64,000 nt of DNA from Paenibacillus sp. TCA20 (GCF_000732325.1 NZ_BBIW01000001.1:496001-560000); one strand, 5' to 3'; counted from the stretch's first letter, positions 9,000 to 19,120 are shown. Numbers and translations are program-made. The notes: generated by a model from the letters alone, not told the origin.

Positions 9000-10001
9000 T
9001 TAATCTTTAATTAACGAAGATTCTTCAGGCACTGTTTCCTTAGCTGTAATTTCCTGGAATTTACCTATTTTACGGAATTTCTCGTAGCGATCCTGACGAA
9101 GGGCCTCTCTATCCATCTGCAGCAGTTCATTAAGATGCTTCTCCAGCGCTTCCTTAATCGATACTGCCGTCGCTTCGTAATCCCGATGAGAACCGCCACG
9201 CGGCTCGGGAACGATATCCTCGATGACTTCCATCTCTATCAGATCCTGAGCGGTTATCTTCATCGCTTCTGCAGCCTGATCTGCTTTGGATGCATCCTTC
9301 CACAGAATCGAAGCTGCACCATTAGGTGAGATAACGGAGTAAATTGCATGCTCAAGCATTAGCACCCGATTGCCGACCGCCATCGCAAGAGCACCGCCGC
9401 TTCCTCCTTCTCCAATGATGACGCACAGCACAGGCACAGAGAGCTTGGCCATCTCAAGAAGATTACGGGCGATAGCTTCGGACTGACCACGTTCCTCCGC
9501 TGTTTTGCCCGGATATGCCCCTTTCGTATCTATGAAAGTAATAATAGGCCTGCCAAACTTGTTAGCCTGATGCATTAAACGGAGCGCTTTACGAAACCCT
9601 TCCGGGTGCGGACTCCCAAAAAAACGGGCAATATTATCTTTCGTATCCTTGCCTCGCTGCTGTCCGATAACCGTAACAGGACGTCCGTTAAGCTTGGCAA
9701 GTCCTCCGACCACGGCCAGATCATCACCAAACTGGCGATCTCCATGAAGCTCCATAAAGTCCGTAAAGATGAGCGATATCAGGTCCAGCGAAGTGGGGCG
9801 CTGCTGATGTCTTGCCAAATGCATTTTCTGAGGAGCTGTAATTGATGAGTAAATCTCCTCTTCCAATTTGGTATACCGCTCTTCCAAACGAGCCACTTCC
9901 TCTGCAAAATCGATGCCTTTTTCGATACCGAATTGCTGAAGCTCTTCAATTTTTTTGCGCATCTCAATAAGAGGCGCTTCATATGGCAACTCTCCCGCCA
10001 A
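9000..10001 (-). CDS. accA: Acetyl-CoA carboxylase carboxyltransferase, alpha subunit
   Basis: With AccD it transfers the carboxyl group from biotin to acetyl-CoA to give malonyl-CoA for fatty-acid synthesis. The 333-residue product has the typical [17 protein letters not shown] opening, [13 protein letters not shown], the crotonase-like core with [27 protein letters not shown], and [42 protein letters not shown], which line the active site. The start is TTG, with AAAGGAGAGG inside the 3' end of accD, so the two subunits are translationally linked and made in step. Confidence 0.96.
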   Translation of the reverse strand: MAGELPYEAPLIEMRKKIEELQQFGIEKGIDFAEEVARLEERYTKLEEEIYSSITAPQKMHLARHQQRPTSLDLISLIFTDFMELHGDRQFGDDLAVVGGLAKLNGRPVTVIGQQRGKDTKDNIARFFGSPHPEGFRKALRLMHQANKFGRPIITFIDTKGAYPGKTAEERGQSEAIARNLLEMAKLSVPVLCVIIGEGGSGGALAMAVGNRVLMLEHAIYSVISPNGAASILWKDASKADQAAEAMKITAQDLIEMEVIEDIVPEPRGGSHRDYEATAVSIKEALEKHLNELLQMDREALRQDRYEKFRKIGKFQEITAKETVPEESSLIKD

Positions 10002-10002
10002 T

Positions 10003-10893
10003 TTAGACCTCTCCTTTCGCGCTGTGCATGTCGAGCAGTTTGGCCAATGTATTCCGCAATTCCTTACGGTTCACGACCATATCCAGCTGTCCATGCTGCA
10101 AATTGAATTCAGCGGTCTGAAAGTCATCAGGAAGCTTCTGGCGAATGGTCTGTTCAATAACAATTCGGCCTGCAAACCCGAATATAGCTCCCGGTTCCGC
10201 AATATTTATATCTCCGAGCATAGCAAAGCTGGCGGAAACGCCGCCTGTCGTCGGATCGGTTATAACAGATATGAACAATCCGCCCTGTTCATCATGCCTG
10301 GACAGCGCACTGCTTGTCTTCGCCATTTGCATCAGACTCAGAATGCTCTCCTGCATACGAGCTCCACCTGAGGTGGAAAAAATAAGGATAGGAACCTTCT
10401 TCTCTGTGGCTTTCTCTATGGCGCGCGTAATTTTCTCGCCGACAACCGAGCCCATGCTGCCTGTAAAGAAGTCAAAGCTCATAACAGCAACGACCACCGG
10501 ATGACCATCAATCGTACCTTCACCTGTAACGACGGCATCCTTCAGGCCCGACTTCATCGTTTGCTGCTCCAGCTTAGATTTATAGCCTGGAAAATCCAGG
10601 GGGTCCACGGACACCATATCCGCGTCATACTCAATAAATCCTTCATCAAGCGTCATTTCAATACGCTCTCTTGCATTTAGACGCATATGATGACCGCATG
10701 ACGGACAAACTTTCAAATTCTTTTCAAGTTCCTTGCTGTATTGTATCGTGCCGCATTTGCTGCACTTATTCATGAGTCCCTCTGGAATCTCACGACGCGG
10801 TCGCTCTTCACCTTCAGGATTATCTGTGCGCTGTGCACGATCTGAAGGAATGGTCGCGTACTTCCGTTTTTTCTGGAAAATATCTTTGAACAC
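10003..10893 (-). CDS. accD: Acetyl-CoA carboxylase carboxyltransferase, beta subunit
   Basis: Partner of AccA in the carboxyltransferase. The 296-residue product begins [16 protein letters not shown] and carries a four-Cys zinc ribbon ([18 protein letters not shown] then [15 protein letters not shown], about residues 43-80). The crotonase core follows, with [23 protein letters not shown] and [20 protein letters not shown]. The start is GTG with AGAGGTG upstream. First gene of accD-accA. The 222-bp leader up to the next gene holds an AT-rich stretch near 10960 that may include the promoter; I could not assign one. Confidence 0.96.
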   Translation of the reverse strand: MFKDIFQKKRKYATIPSDRAQRTDNPEGEERPRREIPEGLMNKCSKCGTIQYSKELEKNLKVCPSCGHHMRLNARERIEMTLDEGFIEYDADMVSVDPLDFPGYKSKLEQQTMKSGLKDAVVTGEGTIDGHPVVVAVMSFDFFTGSMGSVVGEKITRAIEKATEKKVPILIFSTSGGARMQESILSLMQMAKTSSALSRHDEQGGLFISVITDPTTGGVSASFAMLGDINIAEPGAIFGFAGRIVIEQTIRQKLPDDFQTAEFNLQHGQLDMVVNRKELRNTLAKLLDMHSAKGEV

Positions 10894-11115
10894 AACTACA
10901 CCTCTTCAGCCGTAAATTTGTGGCCCATGCAGTCAATTTGTATGATCGACATTGCATAATAAAGTTAACATGAGCAGCTATAAAATGTGCCCTATAAGCA
11001 AAAAAAGAGAAGAATGACACATGTGGGGAGTCGTTTCACTCTTTGCATCCGTAGCCCTTGTCCAATTTAGAAGCAGGTCCTAAAAATAATGAATACAATT
11101 CCACCGCCTTCAGTA

Positions 11116-11304
11116 TTATGAATGCAGAATGGAATTCAACACTTCCTGAACCTCTTCCAATTCTCCGGAGGGTACAAGAATTTCGTACTGTTGCTTGGAT
11201 AAGCTGATGGGACGGGCCTGTACCAAAAATCCTTCTTCCTCAAGCCGATTTGTAATTCTGTCAGCAATCTTTGCCGTCGGTGCAATATATATCACCGTCC
11301 ACAT
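11116..11304 (-). CDS. Small conserved-looking protein, DUF2007-like
   Basis: A 62-residue protein beginning MWTVIYIAPTAKIADRITNRL. The pattern (a beta strand, an alpha helix ending EEEGFLVQAR, a strand YEILVPSGE, a helix EEVQEVLNSIL) is a beta-alpha-beta-beta-alpha fold of the type found in DUF2007 'putative signal transducing' proteins. That similarity is from memory of the pattern and weak. AGGGGG lies 11 bases before the ATG. It is followed by about 220 bp before accD. No function can be given. Confidence 0.65.
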   Translation of the reverse strand: MWTVIYIAPTAKIADRITNRLEEEGFLVQARPISLSKQQYEILVPSGELEEVQEVLNSILHS

Positions 11305-11488
11305 GCCATTGTACGCCCCCTAAGCCTCATGTTCAAAGCCCGTATAATGGGTTAATGATAACATAACTGACTTTTTTTCCGCAAGGAAAGGAAAGGAAGG
11401 CATGGGACGATTATAACCATAATGTTCCTTCATTACATCTTACTGTAACATTCGTTATATCCATATTAGCAGAATATAAACCTTCCAA

Positions 11489-11974
11489 TTACAGCGGATA
11501 GACCTTCGCATTCGTGTTCTGATGCGCAATTCGAGCCGAAGCAGCAGCTGCAAGGCCTGCCACCAAATCATCCAGGAATACATGAATGCCCGCATTTTTG
11601 TCATTCAGATTCTTAATGATTCCGGTCTTCTCCTTGTCTAAATATCCAAAACTTGTAAGCCCTATCATACCATATACACTGGTAATTCCAAGTGCAAGAG
11701 TCTCGTCCACACCATACAGCGGCTCATCCGCCTCCATCAATGCCTGAAGCGGCTGAGGCAGCAGATTTTGCTCCGCCAGCTCATCAAGTGCTACCCCCGT
11801 ATATAACGTATACTGTACCTCACGCTTGGCAAGAACAGCCCGTACGCTTGTAACACACTCTTCTTCCTTTAATTCGGGATGAAACTTTTTTTGAAGATCA
11901 TAGACTATTTTGGCGATGGATTCAACGCTCACACCCCTGCGTTTCAGCATCGCTTCCGCAATTTCATATGACAT
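11489..11974 (-). CDS. Phosphatidylglycerophosphatase A-family protein (YutG-like)
   Basis: The 161-residue product resembles B. subtilis YutG, a PgpA-domain protein. The N-terminal third (MSYEIAEAMLKRRGVSVESIAKIVYDLQ) is followed by EPLYGVDETLALGITSVYGMIGLTSFGYLDKEKTGIIK and the C-terminal VFLDDLVAGLAAAASARIAH, with the paired Asp expected at the PgpA metal site. PgpA enzymes remove the phosphate of phosphatidylglycerophosphate, but this cytoplasmic branch lacks clear membrane helices and its substrate is not certain. The frame is open to 12073, but GGGGGAATC precedes the ATG at 11974, so I use that. Confidence 0.8.
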   Translation of the reverse strand: MSYEIAEAMLKRRGVSVESIAKIVYDLQKKFHPELKEEECVTSVRAVLAKREVQYTLYTGVALDELAEQNLLPQPLQALMEADEPLYGVDETLALGITSVYGMIGLTSFGYLDKEKTGIIKNLNDKNAGIHVFLDDLVAGLAAAASARIAHQNTNAKVYPL

Positions 11975-12186
11975 CCGCTGATTCCCCCATCCTTTAAAAA
12001 CTAGGAATTCCACATAAACTAAGGTATCCGCTTCAAAAATCAAAGCCCACCTTTGCACCTTAGGCCGCATCAATTCACAGCAACCATCGATACTTATAGG
12101 GTGTTCCTAAGTGTATGCGCCAGGTTCAAAAATAGTTCGTAAAATGTGCTCATGCACAACAGGGATGCCATATAAAATTACATTCA

Positions 12187-15100
12187 TTATTTCACGATAA
12201 CGGTATCTTCCCCGAGCATTTGTTCCATACGGTGAATCAGTTCAGGAGAGGGATTAATTCGATAACTGTCACTTAATGCCCGATACTCCCTAGTTTCTTC
12301 ATAAAAAAGGATCGTAGCTACATTTCCCGGATGTTCCTGTAACAAGACCTTAAGCTTAGTGAGCATCCCCGACTTCTCTATGTCAGGTTTAATCTTGATG
12401 AATACTCGCTGCTCGCCCCTGGCGGGCTTCCTATCCGTTACAACCCCTTGGCTATCTGACTTATTTTGCGCCCGTCCACTTCCACTGTTAGGCGGAGAAG
12501 TAGAACGACGATTTCTGCCGACTTTAGGCTGTGAAGCTTCTTCCGAACTGCTTCGCTCTTTACCTCCGCTCCCTCTGTTACGCTGCTGCATCATACGCTG
12601 CAACTTGTCTGTACTAAGCTCATCCACCTCATCAGCAAGCAGCTTGAAGCCTTCATCCTGAAGCTGAACTTTAGCCCGGAGCGCAATTAATTGACCTTTT
12701 GCCGCTAAGTTCTGACTTCTTCTCCACACTTCGGGAAACAATACCACTTCGGTCCGTTCGATCTGATCCTCCAGCTCCATGAAGGCCATCGCTTTGCCTT
12801 GCTTCGTAGTAATCGATTTGACGGAAACGACCATTCCGGCCGTAACAATCTGCGCATGCTCTTGTGCATCGTGAAGCTCCATCAGCTTATCCGCTTCGAG
12901 CTCTTCCAGAACTTCCGTAAAATCATCAAGCGGGTGACCGGATAGGTATAATCCAAGCAGCTCGCGTTCTAATTCAAGCTGCTGTGTAATCGTGTACTTA
13001 GGTATATCCGGATATTCAATTTCCCAATTCGGAGTCTCCACAAAATCAAACAGCTGGATCTGCAGATCCTCTCTCTCTTTGCGCCATTTCGTGGCCGCTT
13101 CTACCACTTCATCAAGCATGGCGAACAGCTGCGCACGGTGACCAGGCAATGTATCGAAAGCCCCGGCCTGTATAAGAGATTCTATGACCCGCTTGTTACA
13201 TACTCTTAGGTCCACTCTTCTGCAAAAATCGAGCAGACTCTCGAACGGTCCCTTGGCCCGCTCTGCAATAATGCTGTCTACGGCCTGTGTACCTACATTT
13301 TTAATGGCAGCCAGACCAAAGCGAATGCCCGTCTCACCACCGCCCGGAGTAAACAGCACTCCGCTTTCATTTACATCAGGTGGCAGCACAGGAATATTCA
13401 TTCGTCTGCATTCGACAACATACTCTGCTACTTTTCGATGATTTCCCATGACCGCCGTCAGCATCGAAGCCATAAATTCGACAGGATAATGTGTCTTCAG
13501 ATACGCCGTCTGAAAGGCCAATACTCCATACGCAGCAGCATGGGCCCGAGGGAAGCCGTAATTGGCAAACCGTACAATCATATCGTACACAGCTTCAGCA
13601 TCCTCGCTGCTATAGCCCTGATTCAGGCTCCCTTTTACAAAGTGCTCTCTCTCTTTATCAAGCACTTCCCGTTTCTTCTTCGATACCGCCCTGCGGAGCA
13701 GATCGGCTTCTCCAAGAGAAAAGCCTGCCATTAGAGAAGCAATCTGCATAATCTGCTCCTGATACACGATGATACCGTAGGTGTCCTCAAGTATTGGAGC
13801 GAGATCAGCATGCGGGTACTCGACCTTGATCTCCCCATGCTTTCCTTGGATATACTTAGGAATGAAATCCATCGGACCCGGACGATATAAAGCAACCACA
13901 GAGATAATATCTTCAAATACGGAAGGCTTCAAATCCTTCAGCACTCTTCTGATTCCGGCTGACTCCAGCTGGAATATACCTGTCGTATCTCCAGAACCGA
14001 GCATTTCATAGGTTAGCGGATCATCATCCGGAACTGTTTTGAAATCTGGAACTTGCTTCTGCTGATCCTGAATCCATCGCATACAGCGTTCAATGATGGA
14101 GAGAGTCCTCAGTCCAAGGAAGTCCATCTTGAGTAGTCCGATGGCTTCGAGATTCTCCATGGAATATTGAGTAAGCGCGGTCCCTTCACTGCCCTCCTGG
14201 AGAGGCACTACATCGGTCAGCGGGTCTTTGGATATAACCACACCTGCCGCATGCGTAGAAGCATGCCTTGGCATGCCTTCGACCTTTTTGGCCATTGTGA
14301 GCAGCTCTCTTGTTTTGGCTTTGGTATCATGCAGTACTCTAAGCTCATCGCTTATCTCCAGAGCTTTGGTGATATTCATCCCCACTTGTCCGGGAATGAG
14401 CTTGGCAGCCTTGTCCACTTCCCCATACGGAATATTAAGCACTCTTCCTACATCTCGAACGGCTGCACGCGCAGCAAGCGTACCAAAAGTAATAATCTGT
14501 GCGACATGCTCGCGTCCATATTTAGAAGCGACATATTCAATCACTTCATCCCGGCGTTCATCACTGAAATCAATATCGATATCCGGCATGGTCACCCGCT
14601 CAGGGTTGAGAAATCGCTCAAACAAAAGCCTGTATTTCATCGGATCCACATTAGTAATATTCAGTACGTAGGCAACGAGACTTCCTGCGGAGGAGCCCCG
14701 TCCCGGACCGGTTGCTATTCCCTCTCTATGCGCATAGGCGATGAAATCCCATACGATGAGGAAATAATCAGAGAAGCCCATTTTATCAATGACGGACAGC
14801 TCGTAATCCAGCCGTTTATTCAGCTCGGATCTCTGCTCTTCATGATGCCAGTTATCCGTATCCTTGTAGCGTTCTTCCAGCCCCTTCAGGCAGAGTTCGC
14901 GCAAATACTGTCCAGGCGTCAGATGCTCAGGGATCGGCCGGTACTCAGGCAGAATGGAATGTCCAAATTCCAGATCAAGCTGAATGCGGTCAGCAATTTT
15001 AAGGGTATTCTCTACCGCCTCTCTCACATGAGGAAAAAGACGAGCCATCTCATCGCCGTTTTTCAAATATAGCTGGCTTGAGGGAATCTTAAGCCGTTCC

Positions 15101-15795
15101 TCATCCTCCACCGTTTTGCCCGTACCAATGCATATAAGGACATCCTGCACCTCGGCGTCCTCTTGAGACAAATAGTGCACATCATTCGTTGCTACAAGCG
15201 GTATGGACAATTCTGCGGCAAGCTCAATCAGCTGAGGATTCACTCGCTTCTGCTCTGCCAGACCATGATCTTGAAGCTCAAGATAGTATCGGTCTCCAAA
15301 GATCTGTTTGTGCCTCATGGCTGCACTTTTGGCTTCATCATATCGTCCCATCAGAAGATGCTGAGGAATTTCTCCCCCGAGACAGGCACTGAGGCATATC
15401 AATCCTTCGTTGTATTTCGCCAGGCTCTCCATATCGATCCGCGGCTTATAGTGAAAGCCCTCCAAGTGACCAATGGAGCACAGCCTCATCAGATTTTGAT
15501 ACCCGGTCATGTTCTGCGCCAGCAATATAAGATGATAGATCGGTTGATCCTTGCGGCTGCCGCGTTCATGTCTTGAGCCTGCTGTAATATACACTTCACA
15601 GCCGATAATCGGCTTAATTCCTTTAGCTGCACATGCTTTATAAAAAGGAATGGCTCCATACATAACCCCATGATCCGTCAGGGCCAGAGCTTCCATCCCG
15701 TATCCTGCTGCTGTGTCCACGAGCTCTGCAATCCGCGCCGCACCATCTAGCAGGCTGTATTCACTGTGAACATGCAGATGCACAAATGAACTCAT
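12187..15795 (-). CDS. dnaE: DNA polymerase III alpha subunit, DnaE type
   Basis: Replicative polymerase; in Firmicutes DnaE extends RNA primers before PolC takes over on the lagging strand. The product is 1202 residues. The N-terminal PHP domain starts FVHLHVHSEYSLLDG. The palm has GPGRGSSAGSLVAYVL and PDIDIDFSDERRDEV with the catalytic Asp residues; fingers, helix-hairpin-helix and an OB-fold (IVTAGMVVSVKSITTKQGKAMAFMELED) follow. It is longer than B. subtilis DnaE (about 1115). A Ser/Arg/Gly-rich, low-complexity stretch (about 1070-1120) before a last beta-rich tail accounts for part of this. It lies back to back with ytrH, as in B. subtilis. Confidence 0.97.
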   Translation of the reverse strand: MSSFVHLHVHSEYSLLDGAARIAELVDTAAGYGMEALALTDHGVMYGAIPFYKACAAKGIKPIIGCEVYITAGSRHERGSRKDQPIYHLILLAQNMTGYQNLMRLCSIGHLEGFHYKPRIDMESLAKYNEGLICLSACLGGEIPQHLLMGRYDEAKSAAMRHKQIFGDRYYLELQDHGLAEQKRVNPQLIELAAELSIPLVATNDVHYLSQEDAEVQDVLICIGTGKTVEDEERLKIPSSQLYLKNGDEMARLFPHVREAVENTLKIADRIQLDLEFGHSILPEYRPIPEHLTPGQYLRELCLKGLEERYKDTDNWHHEEQRSELNKRLDYELSVIDKMGFSDYFLIVWDFIAYAHREGIATGPGRGSSAGSLVAYVLNITNVDPMKYRLLFERFLNPERVTMPDIDIDFSDERRDEVIEYVASKYGREHVAQIITFGTLAARAAVRDVGRVLNIPYGEVDKAAKLIPGQVGMNITKALEISDELRVLHDTKAKTRELLTMAKKVEGMPRHASTHAAGVVISKDPLTDVVPLQEGSEGTALTQYSMENLEAIGLLKMDFLGLRTLSIIERCMRWIQDQQKQVPDFKTVPDDDPLTYEMLGSGDTTGIFQLESAGIRRVLKDLKPSVFEDIISVVALYRPGPMDFIPKYIQGKHGEIKVEYPHADLAPILEDTYGIIVYQEQIMQIASLMAGFSLGEADLLRRAVSKKKREVLDKEREHFVKGSLNQGYSSEDAEAVYDMIVRFANYGFPRAHAAAYGVLAFQTAYLKTHYPVEFMASMLTAVMGNHRKVAEYVVECRRMNIPVLPPDVNESGVLFTPGGGETGIRFGLAAIKNVGTQAVDSIIAERAKGPFESLLDFCRRVDLRVCNKRVIESLIQAGAFDTLPGHRAQLFAMLDEVVEAATKWRKEREDLQIQLFDFVETPNWEIEYPDIPKYTITQQLELERELLGLYLSGHPLDDFTEVLEELEADKLMELHDAQEHAQIVTAGMVVSVKSITTKQGKAMAFMELEDQIERTEVVLFPEVWRRSQNLAAKGQLIALRAKVQLQDEGFKLLADEVDELSTDKLQRMMQQRNRGSGGKERSSSEEASQPKVGRNRRSTSPPNSGSGRAQNKSDSQGVVTDRKPARGEQRVFIKIKPDIEKSGMLTKLKVLLQEHPGNVATILFYEETREYRALSDSYRINPSPELIHRMEQMLGEDTVIVK

Positions 15796-15967
15796 GCTTC
15801 CATTCTTCCTCTCTACATTCTCAAATTTACGTATTTTATCTTTACTATTTTATCATATCAGACAAGGCTCCGCCCATAGAATAGAGTACAAGCCGGACGA
15901 CTCTGCATATCTCACTTAGAAGAACAGCTTGCTAAAAGTGCTATTTAAGAAAGGTGTGTAGTGAACA

Positions 15968-16291
15968 ATGACTTTCATGTCCAAAGTAATCCTAGATTTC
16001 TTTATCGCTTTCGGCATCGTTCTCGGTGGGTCCATGCTTGGCGGGATTGGGGCCGTAATGTCCATGCAGCCGCCTACACAAACGATGCTGGAGGTTGCCG
16101 GCCGCATTAAAATCTGGGCTCTTGCTGCAGCTGTAGGAGGCACGATTGACCCCATGCGGGTCATAGAAAGCAATATGCTGGATGGGAATCTGTCACCTGC
16201 CATTAAACAGATCCTTTATATTATATTCGCCTTTCTTGGAGCACATATGGGAACTGAGCTGGTTAAATGGGTGTGTACCATCCGGAATTAA
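15968..16291 (+). CDS. ytrH: Sporulation membrane protein YtrH
   Basis: The 107-residue protein has three hydrophobic segments (VILDFFIAFGIVLGGSMLGGIGAV, IWALAAAVGGTI, QILYIIFAFLGAHMGTELV) and matches YtrH, which in B. subtilis is made under sigma-E and helps spore formation. AAAGGTG lies upstream of the ATG. It is divergent from dnaE and followed after 19 bp by ytrI; synteny supports the call. Confidence 0.92.
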   Translation: MTFMSKVILDFFIAFGIVLGGSMLGGIGAVMSMQPPTQTMLEVAGRIKIWALAAAVGGTIDPMRVIESNMLDGNLSPAIKQILYIIFAFLGAHMGTELVKWVCTIRN

Positions 16292-16310
16292 GTAAGGAGG
16301 AAGTCAGCTT

Positions 16311-16793
16311 ATGCGTGTACCCGAGTATCGCCGCTTCCGGCCCTTTATACAGCTGTCTGGTGTATTTGTCCTCGGAATGATTGTAGGGAGCATCGTCTAT
16401 AATGCGATTTTTCATGCCAGCTACAATAAATTATGGATTGAGAATAAAGATCTCAAGATTCAGGAAGAGCAATATATTGATGATATTAATTCTTTGAAGA
16501 AATATAGTAAGAGACAGACCGTGATTAAGGAAATCAATATTCGTGCTGAGGAGTCCGAGAAGGCTCCTGATTCTGTGTACGTGAAGGAGATCATTCAACT
16601 GCTTACTGATGAGCTTGAGGTGCTCCGGGGAAGAGATGTTTATAATATCGATGAATACAGTAAAATGACACGCATTATGCTGAACAAGAAAACGTATAAC
16701 GTCCGAGGACATCCTTACACTGTCAAGATTACAACCATGCTCGTAATGGAAGGCGTTCTTCAGGTATGGGTTGATATTTCAGCTGCACCATAA
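16311..16793 (+). CDS. ytrI: Sporulation membrane protein YtrI
   Basis: A 160-residue protein with a cytoplasmic start (MRVPEYRRFRPFIQ), one membrane helix (LSGVFVLGMIVGSIVYNAIF), a predicted coiled coil (LWIENKDLKIQEEQYIDDINSLKKYSKRQ) and an outer domain ending in PYTVKITTMLVMEGVLQVWVDI. This is the YtrI layout. It works with YtrH in sporulation. AAGGAGGAAG provides the ribosome site. In B. subtilis nrnA follows ytrI, but here only 70 bp separate it from ytpI, so nrnA is not at this locus. Confidence 0.92.
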   Translation: MRVPEYRRFRPFIQLSGVFVLGMIVGSIVYNAIFHASYNKLWIENKDLKIQEEQYIDDINSLKKYSKRQTVIKEINIRAEESEKAPDSVYVKEIIQLLTDELEVLRGRDVYNIDEYSKMTRIMLNKKTYNVRGHPYTVKITTMLVMEGVLQVWVDISAAP

Positions 16794-16863
16794 ATGAGCT
16801 AAACATGTTACAATAAGTGATAATTCCATATTTATGTAACATAAAGGAGCTGTCCTTCTTTCT

Positions 16864-17175
16864 ATGCTGGATGTCATTCGTTATTTACTGTTTGCGCTGT
16901 TCATCCTCTCTACCGTCTGCGCAGCCTTCACAAGTATTCGTGGACGCAGAGCCAGTGATGCGCTGAAGCGAGGTCTCTACCAGGCAATGACAAGCATATG
17001 GATGGGAATCATGCTGATTGTTCTGGCCCTTATACAGATGTTTATGTTCAGCGGTTCTACGGTTGCCGTCGTTGTTGAGGGATTGTTCCTGGTGCTGGGT
17101 GCCTTCAATCTGTTTGCAGGAATTCGCAATCGCATTCATTACTCCCAGATAAAAAACGAAAAGTCTCCTTTATAG
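16864..17175 (+). CDS. ytpI: YtpI-family membrane protein
   Basis: 103 residues with three hydrophobic segments (VIRYLLFALFILSTVCAAFTSI, AMTSIWMGIMLIVLALIQMFMF, VVVEGLFLVLGAFNLFAGI) and a basic tail. It matches YtpI, which is of unknown function. AAGGAGCTG precedes the ATG. Its stop codon lies inside the hairpin shared with ytoI. Confidence 0.88.
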   Translation: MLDVIRYLLFALFILSTVCAAFTSIRGRRASDALKRGLYQAMTSIWMGIMLIVLALIQMFMFSGSTVAVVVEGLFLVLGAFNLFAGIRNRIHYSQIKNEKSPL

Positions 17176-17185
17176 GGAGACTTTT
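17159..17185. terminator. Bidirectional terminator between ytpI and ytoI
   Basis: AAAAGTCTCC (17159-17168) and GGAGACTTTT (17176-17185) form a perfect 10-bp stem with T runs on both strands. The ytpI stop codon falls in the loop. Confidence 0.9.
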
Positions 17186-17203
17186 CTGATGAATCATTAA
17201 TAT

Positions 17204-18541
17204 CTAGGATAGATCGATGGATTGCAGGGTCATGATCGCTTTACATATCAGCTGCCCGTCTCGGACCAGGTCAATATCCAGCTTGCAATTGCGTCTGCTG
17301 AGCTCCATTACACTTGGAGATATCGTCACTTTATCTTCAATTTGCAGAGGACGCACAAAATAGGTCGAAAAATTCTCCAGCATATGGTCATTTCCGGTAA
17401 TCTCACGCGCAATTCGATGTCCGGCCTGCGTCATGAGATGAATAAGCACCCCTTCGGAAATCGTGCCTAAGTCTGTCGCCATCTGAGGAATGATTACACC
17501 ATTGTACTTGATCTCTCCCTGCTCTCCTCTCTCTTCAACGAACCCATTCCATATCAAATGATCGAAGGTTTCTCCAAGCTGAGGCTGCTTCTGGGTGTCC
17601 CGCATCGCACTCAACACTTCTGTGCGCTTAACAGAAGTAATCAGCTTACGATTCCGGTCAACGATCGGTAAATAATCGATACCTTCCCAGGCCATAATCT
17701 GTGCGGCAGATGCGAGTGAGGTCTTAAGTGTTGCCGTGACAGGCTTGCGCACAACGCTTTTGTCAATACTTTGATGTTCAGGGAGATCTACGACATCCTT
17801 GCGGCTTATAATCCCGATTACCCGATTCCATTCATCAATTACCGGAAAACGCAGCTCTCCCGTTTCGAGCACCAGACGGCTGAAATCCGCCACTGTACTA
17901 CTCAATTTCAAATAGTAGGTTTTGGGCTTTTCACCGACAATATCTTCTACCAGCATAATCTTCTTCTTAATCAATCGGTCAAATATCGCTCTGTTAATCA
18001 TGGATGCCACAGTAAATGTGTCGTGCTTAGAAGAGATAATCGGTAAGCTCAGCTTGTCCGCAAGACCCACCACTTCTGGATCAGTACCGAAGCCTCCAGT
18101 AATAAGCACGCCTGCCCCTTGATTTAACGCAAGACTATGCGCATTATCTCTATTACCAACGATAAGCAGGCTGCCTGCATCGATGTACTTGGCCATGGCT
18201 TCTTCTTTCATAGCTCCAATGACGTATTTATACAAAGGTTTGCCCAGCCCTTCATTACCACCAAGGACATGTCCGCCCACAATCTCGACTACATCCCCGA
18301 AAGTGAGCTGTTCCGAGGCTCCTCGCAGCCTTTTCTCTACACGTACTGTACCAATCCGTTCTTTGGTAACGACAATTCCTGCATTTTCTGCTTCTTTGAC
18401 AGCACGGTAAGCAGTCCCTTCACTGACTCCCATTTCTCTAGCAAGCCCTCGAACCGATATCTTCGAACCGATCTTTAACTGCTCTATGTATTGAAGGAGC
18501 TGCACATGCTTCGTTACTGTTTCTTCTTCAAATCCTTCCAA
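17204..18541 (-). CDS. ytoI: CBS/DRTGG/thioesterase multidomain regulator YtoI
   Basis: 445 residues; B. subtilis YtoI is 439. Order of parts: a winged-helix DNA-binding region (SVRGLAREMGVSEGTAYRAVKEAENAGIV), a DRTGG domain (about 90-180), two CBS repeats with PVIDEWNRVIGIISRKDVV and LPIVDRNRKLITSVKRTEVL, and a C-terminal hot-dog domain (GTISEGVLIHLMTQAGHRIAREITG, NFSTYFVRPLQIEDKVTISP). CBS pairs bind adenine nucleotides and DRTGG domains are nucleotide-linked, so a regulator sensing a nucleotide or acyl ligand is likely; no target is known. The frame opens at 18589, but GAGGGG eight bases before a TTG supports 18541. Confidence 0.93.
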   Translation of the reverse strand: MEGFEEETVTKHVQLLQYIEQLKIGSKISVRGLAREMGVSEGTAYRAVKEAENAGIVVTKERIGTVRVEKRLRGASEQLTFGDVVEIVGGHVLGGNEGLGKPLYKYVIGAMKEEAMAKYIDAGSLLIVGNRDNAHSLALNQGAGVLITGGFGTDPEVVGLADKLSLPIISSKHDTFTVASMINRAIFDRLIKKKIMLVEDIVGEKPKTYYLKLSSTVADFSRLVLETGELRFPVIDEWNRVIGIISRKDVVDLPEHQSIDKSVVRKPVTATLKTSLASAAQIMAWEGIDYLPIVDRNRKLITSVKRTEVLSAMRDTQKQPQLGETFDHLIWNGFVEERGEQGEIKYNGVIIPQMATDLGTISEGVLIHLMTQAGHRIAREITGNDHMLENFSTYFVRPLQIEDKVTISPSVMELSRRNCKLDIDLVRDGQLICKAIMTLQSIDLS

Positions 18542-18741
18542 ACTCGACACCCCTCGGACGATAAAACATTTTACAATTAGTTTAATCAAATATTTTGCAT
18601 TAAAATCAGTTCATGTGACTCTTAGCTGCTGAAACCAAAAATATAGTTATTTCCGATTATAGCATTAATAAGGGGGACATCTCACCTTAGAACGGTAAAA
18701 AGAATTGCATCCCTCATTACATGAAGGTGCATCCGTTAAAT

Positions 18742-18789
18742 AAAAAGGGTTGACTCCATAACAGCAGCTACACTGTAGGAGACAACCCT
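18742..18789 (-). terminator. Terminator of the 18797-19568 gene pair
   Basis: AGGGTTG-CTCC pairs with GGAG-CAACCCT around one T-T mismatch, with an inner ACAG/CTGT stem; five T residues follow on the minus strand. Confidence 0.85.
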
Positions 18790-18796
18790 GCAAGCA

Positions 18797-19120
18797 TTAC
18801 TGTGAATGCTCTTTGGCCTGCGCCGGCACAATTTTCACTTTGTTTCCCTGTTCCGTATTATCCGTCCATTTAAGCTCCCACTGACGCAGCTTCGCTTTGC
18901 GGACACGGTCAAGCGTCTGCTTCTTCTCTTCATCAACGCCCAATATAAAGTGCAGGTTTGCACCGATGACTAGCAGTGTAAAGAACAGCCAGGCCATGCT
19001 GAATCCTGCGCTCCAGCCTGTAAATGAAAGCTTCGGTAATGCAAAAACCAGCATACCACCCGCAACAAGCATATACAGCGTGTGCTTCCACTTCGCAAAC
19101 TTCATACCCTTTCCTCTCAT
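18797..19120 (-). CDS. Small membrane protein, unknown function
   Basis: 107 residues with two hydrophobic segments (TLYMLVAGGMLVFALPKL and FSMAWLFFTLLVIGANLHFILG) and a long charged tail (DEEKKQTLDRVRKAKLRQWELKW), probably cytoplasmic. The ATG at 19120 has GAGGAG nine bases upstream; a second Met five codons on (19105) also has AGGAAAGG near it. It lies 100 bp downstream of the YheA gene on the same strand and the two share a terminator. I do not recognise the family. Confidence 0.75.
   Translation of the reverse strand: MRGKGMKFAKWKHTLYMLVAGGMLVFALPKLSFTGWSAGFSMAWLFFTLLVIGANLHFILGVDEEKKQTLDRVRKAKLRQWELKWTDNTEQGNKVKIVPAQAKEHSQ

Noticed and set aside
13938-15072. Long plus-strand ORFs opposite dnaE, icd, pyk, sufC and other genes
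   Set aside because: They are antisense shadows of conserved proteins, with no ribosome sites and skewed composition.
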